A stretch of 64,000 nucleotides of DNA from Plutella xylostella (lineage: Eukaryota > Arthropoda > Insecta > Lepidoptera > Plutellidae). The notes below the pieces were generated by a model that was not told the DNA's origin, ran no database searches, and was given only the letters and a program-made list of their open reading frames with translations. A program made the position numbers and the translations under genes. Below, one piece after another: positions 58,426-64,000 of this stretch. The stretch covers positions 5,208,001 to 5,272,000 of the forward strand of contig NC_063987.1 in the NCBI RefSeq assembly GCF_932276165.1, written 5' to 3'. The stretch's first letter is position 1; each line of letters starts with the position of its first letter.

Positions 58426-58573
58426 TTTATTTCTTTGTGTGTGTTTATTTTTGGTGTGATGCTGGACACCGAATAAAGATTTTTTTATAAGTATATATCA
58501 TGCCTAAATGTATTTTGGGATATTTTGAAATCCATCGTAGGTATAACAAGTTTTTAAAAAATGTTCGCAGCTA

Positions 58574-58844
58574 TACAGGATGTTGCAAAAAGGGTATACT
58601 AAGCCGAAACCTACATGTGCAGCATGGTATATCTAAGCCCGAAACTGAAATCAGAATTTCAAAATTCGCGAAAAAAATATATCATTCTCCATAGTAGTAA
58701 AAGTCACGAGACCAACAAAGTTTCTATGGAAAAGGTTTTTTTTTTTGCTAATTTTGAAATTGTAATTTCAGTTTCGGGCTTAGATATACCATGCTGCACG
58801 TGTAGGTTTCGGCTTATAATCCCCTTTTGTCAACACCCTGTGTA
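58574..58844. mobile_element. Hairpin MITE, same family as 29939
   Basis: About 271 bp, TACAGGATGTTGCAAAAAGG...CAACACCCTGTG. It keeps the same arms and the centre found in the 51138 copy. Confidence 0.85.
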
Positions 58845-59082
58845 AAATATATTGAAATCTTGTCGCAGAATAAATAAAAAATACAAAGTATGCACTAGTT
58901 AAAATAAAAATGAGAGCATTAAAAAAACTCGTTAAATTCATAATTGAATTCAAGTGTATCCGTGTAGGGGTTAAAATGTTAGAAAGTATGATACTTATAT
59001 TTTGAACTGGTTAGAAGCAAGTTTAGCGAGCTTACTGTCTGGACAAGTTAGGAAGGTGAAAAATTAACTATAACACACAAGG

Positions 59083-59175
59083 GGTTGCAAAAAGGGTATA
59101 CTAAGCCGAAACCTACGAGTGTAGCATGTTTTATTTATATCCAAGCCCGGAAATTAAATCAAAATATCAAAATAT
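59083..59175. mobile_element. Truncated left half of the 29939-family MITE
   Basis: GGGGTTGCAAAAAGGGTATA then CTAAGCCGAAACCTACGAG and a decayed arm. No right end is visible. It runs into another palindrome at 59189. Confidence 0.65.
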
Positions 59176-59188
59176 CATGGATTAGGCG

Positions 59189-59326
59189 GCCCCTAGACGA
59201 TTAATTATATTGCACAATTGTCAATATTGCGCAATATAATTGATCGTCTAGGGTTAATATTGAAGATTGCGCTAACGTCATTTGGATTAAAAAAAAATTG
59301 CACAATATTATTGTAGGTCTAGGGTC
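59189..59326. mobile_element. Hairpin repeat (CCTAGACGATTAATTATATTG)
   Basis: CCTAGACGATTAATTATATT and AATATAATTGATCGTCTAGG form a 63-nt hairpin at 59192-59254, and a third decayed arm ends at CTAGGG near 59324. Probably a MITE with a duplicated arm. Confidence 0.6.
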
Positions 59327-59669
59327 CGTCTTTGAGATCTTGTAAACGCTTTTCTGCTCAATTAATAACAAATAGTAAGTAAGTAACATGTAAAAACATG
59401 CAGTAAAGCTAGACGAATTAGCGTCCTAACATCGGCTGCAACAAACCAAGGCTGTAAGCGATATTCAAACTTAAAGGATCATCAGAAATACTATATGCGT
59501 GTTAAAACTTAATCGTATAACACTTCTTAGTGTTGTCAATCCAACTTATATCATACACGTAAATGTAAGTATAGATGCATACATGATTCTTACATGTTTG
59601 TGATGTACGGCTATACCAATTTATATGAAATTCAGCATTTAGTAAGCTGACAACAGGGTGTTTAACAGA

Positions 59670-59735
59670 TAGCCTACTTTTTATCCCGGCATTTCTACGG
59701 TAAAATTTTAAAGGCGCGTCAAAGCACGCTGAAAA
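59670..59735 (+). repeat. Decayed fragment of the 44940 repeat
   Basis: AGCCTACTTTTTATCCCGGC then ATTTCTACGGTAAAATTTTA and AAGGCGCG. Confidence 0.55.
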
Positions 59736-61509
59736 AGCTACTGGTTCAATAAGTCTTACATGCACTAGAATCTAGTTCATAGCACAAGGCGTGGCTTTGT
59801 TTCGGCGTTGGTCGTTAATCTCTACTCAGCTGGTTGCAAAATGCTGCCGCTTAATTAGAGGAATTGGGACAAAATTCAACTTACAAAGATATATATATTA
59901 TAAAAATGCAAATAAAATTTAATTATACAAATGTCCTCTGCTATCCTCATCCACGACCGGTAGAAATGACCCAGCATGCATTCAATAAACTAATATTTAT
60001 TTTACAACATTTATTTAATGAATTTTACTAACGGTTAAAAACCTTATCAACGTTTTCGCAGTTAACCTCTTCACATTTATGTGTGTTTCAGGCAATTTCA
60101 GCCTCCATGCACTTCAGATAAGAATCGCACGATTTAATAGAATCAAATAGGCTCTTATACACGACGTACGTAGCATTTAATTAAGTACGATGAGACGTGA
60201 AGCAGAGAGTAGATGTAGGTAAAGATATTATACCTAATACCACTAATGATACAAGACAATACACTGTTGTTTTGATAAATAAGTTTTCTAACGACGATTA
60301 AAGAAAAAAACAACCAAAAATCAAAATACAAAATTTCCCTCTTGGTGGAAGTAGTACGTTTCTTTGGAGCCTTTCTGGTACATACTAAAATGTCTGGAAT
60401 TAGATACACTTTGGAATATAAATAAATGTAATAGACTACATTCATGACCATAATATTATTCTTAATGGAAACCCGAAAAGATTCCGAAAATCCATTCGGA
60501 CCATTTAAATAATTTTCACAAAATTTTATTAAGCGTTCCATCTAGCCGCTTACTTAATCTTTGTCAATATGCAAATTAGACTTGTAGGTATACGAGGACG
60601 CTACCTATGTACTTGGTAATGCCTTTGTCTTTGCAGGCTACTTCTGGGTACTGTCTCTTGTGTTTCGTACTCATCGCCTGCTCATATGCCTAGTTATAGT
60701 TTGCAGGATTATTAATTCATTGAACTGAAATTAATATGTTCACAGCATACTTAGACACAATATTTTGACTATGGTTTTAGTCCTTATTTCGTCTGCAAAC
60801 TTTACGTTCCGTGACATCCTTTGAGTAAAAATATATGAACCTACTTTCGTATTAAAATATAGTTGGTGATATCACGCACTCTAATACCATGTGGCGATGA
60901 TTTTGGGGTGTGCAAGAAATTTGTTCATACCACTTTTGGAACATAATTGGATGAAGAAGAAGAAGAAGATTGGATACCTAATACCTAGTAATTTAAAATG
61001 TACTCTTGGTATACTCAACTGCTCACCCTGTCACATACACAAGCTATTAATAACGAGTGAACTTAATAAAATATCTTACTAAGATTTCTAAAACTCACTG
61101 ACAAATCCACATGTCTACAGATAAGATAACACAATACACACTAACATCCTTTTAAATTAAAACTCTCGTGATGATAGCCGCGCTGAGTATAATGCTTTAG
61201 GAGATTCCGCTGAAAATCTCATTATGAGACAAGAAGCTGGTTCCGTATTCAGGGATACAAAGCTATTGCAAAACGATTAGGGCCTTACCACAAAAACTTA
61301 GACAGTATTTAACAGATGTTTAGCGCTGTCAAACGCCTACGAAATCTGTCGAATTTCGTTTTACACACTTGTAAAACGGTGTTTAAATTTTTTTGTGGTA
61401 GCACAGTTATTGTCTTTTAAAATAATTATAGTGCGTACGAAAGGGCCTTCCCCGAGTGATGTATCAACTGTACTTTACATACCTATACGCTGGGCACACC
61501 CTGCGGCTT
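59736..61509. other. Intergenic, no gene supported
   Basis: A 128-codon minus frame (60155-60541) is hydrophobic and AT-driven, with no known motif. A GAAGAAGAAGAAG microsatellite lies at 60954-60968. Confidence 0.5.
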
Positions 61510-61630
61510 CTACACGGGTACGTTATCGACGTAGATAAACGTCATATCGCGTTTCACTATAAATACAGCGCTGTGATTTGTGGAACGAATATTCAACGAG
61601 TTTATCGACGTCGATAACGAACCCGTGTAC
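61510..61630. mobile_element. Palindromic MITE (CTACACGGGTTCGTTATCGACG family)
   Basis: CTACACGGGTACGTTATCG ... CGATAACGAACCCGTG inverted ends, with the inner GTAGATAAACGT/AGTTTATCGACGTC also pairing. Two relatives lie in introns of the transporter (9336, 11791). Confidence 0.8.
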
Positions 61631-61851
61631 CGGCCACTGAGCAGTCGGCGACTGCTGCTTCTCTGAGTGGCTAATCCGACCGACTCTAGACCAACTCTTG
61701 TATGTGTAAAAAGAAGAAGAATATTAGCAAAATAATTGTGACAGTTGTCATTGAAAACTTTAAATTACCTTGGATGACATATTCCAGACATGGACATGTC
61801 CTATTCCAGAAAATACAATATTTCTATTTCCCAAGCAGCGGCAGCGTCATA

Positions 61852-62056
61852 AGGCCTGGGTCTCCTATTTTCGCTGTAGGTCGCGTCCAGCGTCGCGCCG
61901 TGGGCCGCGTCACGATGCTCACTATAGAAATGTACTGATGCGGTCTCCCTCACACGCCGACGTTGGCGCGTAGACGTAATGAGGATTGTGATTGTGACGC
62001 GGCCTATGGCGGGACGCTGGACGCGATCTACGGCGCGTAATAGGAGACCCGAGCCT
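61852..62056. mobile_element. GC-rich palindromic MITE
   Basis: 205 bp. AGGCCTGGGTCTCCTATT ... AATAGGAGACCCGAGCCT, with the next 40 nt of each arm (GTCGCGTCCAGCGTCGCGCC) also pairing. Much more GC-rich than its surroundings. Antisense ORFs here are shadows of the palindrome. Confidence 0.75.
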
Positions 62057-62293
62057 AACTCAGAACACACTCTATGTGTACCCGTTTAAATCGAAATAGG
62101 ATCACTTCATCATTCAGAATAGTGGTTGTGATTCTAAGCTCCTGACGTAAGCTAGCTGACAGGGCCTGACAGCGCTGTGTGCACAGAACTTAGCTCAGTT
62201 TTATTTGATATCACACTTTATTTTGTGTTTCAGTTTAAAGTTTTGACTACATGAGATTATACCTCAAACATTTTATATTAAAGCTATCATCCA

Positions 62294-62390
62294 ATGGCTT
62301 GCTTTGGGAGAGGCCTACGTCCAGCCGTGGACTGCAATTAATAGGCTGATGATGACGATGATGTTGACGATGATGATTATGATGATGAAT
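62294..62390 (+). mobile_element. LINE 3' tail with GAT microsatellite
   Basis: GGGAGAGGCCTACGTCCAGC, GGACTGCAATTAATAGGCTG, then imperfect GAT/GAC repeats. Same family as 4085-4142. Confidence 0.6.
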
Positions 62391-62449
62391 ATTGTAAAAC
62401 TGGGTTTTACACATTTACACATTTATTTGTAGACGACTAGCTAGTCTTA

Positions 62450-62585
62450 GGCTCAGTTTCACATTTGAGTAAATCTACCTAAGCATGAACTTAGGACCGA
62501 CTCAACGATAATTCAGCCAATCACAGAGCTGCATTCCATACTCAAACTCTACTTATCTTGACGTTCTCAACTGTGAAACTGACAG
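62450..62585. mobile_element. Harbinger-like MITE near the receptor-kinase gene
   Basis: GGCTCAGTTTCACATTTGAG ... CTCAACTGTGAAACTGACAG, flanked by TTA (62447-62449, 62586-62588). Related in the GTTTCACA motif to 35889. Confidence 0.6.
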
Positions 62586-62595
62586 TTAAAGTGTA

Positions 62596-62601
62596 TTTAT
62601 T
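62596..62601 (-). terminator. Possible polyadenylation signal of the receptor kinase gene
   Basis: AATAAA on the minus strand about 160 nt after the stop codon. If used, the 3' UTR would contain the 62619 hairpin MITE. Confidence 0.35.
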
Positions 62602-62618
62602 GTATACCCATATAAAAA

Positions 62619-62697
62619 TTCACGAGCAATGAAAAAGTTCCACCTGCCATTGACGATCCATATGTCCATGGAACTTTCTCATTGCTCGTGAGTGTAC
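62619..62697. mobile_element. Hairpin MITE (CACGAGCAATGAAAAAGTTCC family)
   Basis: Ends TTCACGAGCAATGAAAAAG and the near complement TTTCTCATTGCTCGTGAG, with the internal motif CCTGCCATTGACGATCCAT. It lies just downstream of the receptor-kinase stop codon, so probably in its 3' UTR. Relatives at 16501-16590 and 27892-27971. Confidence 0.75.
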
Positions 62698-62762
62698 ATA
62701 AAGTAATATCAGGAAACCCAACCATTACGCAATTCCCAACTTGCACAAACTCTACCCACAGT

Positions 62763-64000
<1,238 letters not shown>

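Noticed and set aside
60155..60541. 128-codon minus-strand ORF.
   Set aside because: AT-driven composition, no domain, no splice or promoter context, no internal conservation visible.
61770..62070. Arg-rich overlapping ORFs on both strands.
   Set aside because: They lie within the GC-rich palindromic MITE 61852-62056; both strands are open because the arms are complementary.

Overview
The window looks like nuclear DNA of a lepidopteran, probably a noctuid-like moth. It is AT-rich, its genes are split by short GT-AG introns, and it is densely seeded with tRNA-derived SINEs, LINE 3' ends and TA- or TTA-flanked hairpin MITEs of the kind common in moth genomes. Nothing in it is bacterial or organellar. 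I find two protein-coding genes and no independent RNA gene.

Gene 1 (+ strand, about 5.5-19.44 kb) is a complete full-size ABC exporter of the ABCB / P-glycoprotein (MDR) class. I could place 23 exons; from exon 2 to the stop all phases agree. They encode about 1287 residues in the order TMD1-NBD1-linker-TMD2-NBD2. Both nucleotide-binding domains keep the A-loop Tyr, Walker A, Q-loop, LSGGQ, Walker B with catalytic Glu, D-loop and H-loop. The first, 30-nt exon at 5527 is an inference from phase and the family's FSMFRY junction. One intron uses a GC-AG boundary. The introns hold many transposable elements, and an apparently exact 231-bp inverted duplication carries the exon 4 acceptor into intron 5.

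Gene 2 (- strand, 62.76 kb to beyond the right edge) is the 3' end of a receptor tyrosine kinase: three exons from the catalytic loop to the stop codon. The rest lies outside the window.

The 43 kb between the genes, and the first 5.4 kb, hold no gene I can support. What can be read there is mobile DNA: SINEs (one with a 13-bp target-site duplication; one split by a hAT-like element with an 8-bp duplication), LINE relics, several MITE families, an 831-bp palindrome, and a 2-kb foldback-like element built of 160-bp tandem units (5 copies one way, 7 the other, around a unique centre). That element and the inverted duplication in the transporter are the most unusual structures here.

The genes are not obviously related in function: one is a plasma-membrane exporter, probably for xenobiotics or lipophilic compounds, the other a growth-factor-type receptor kinase.
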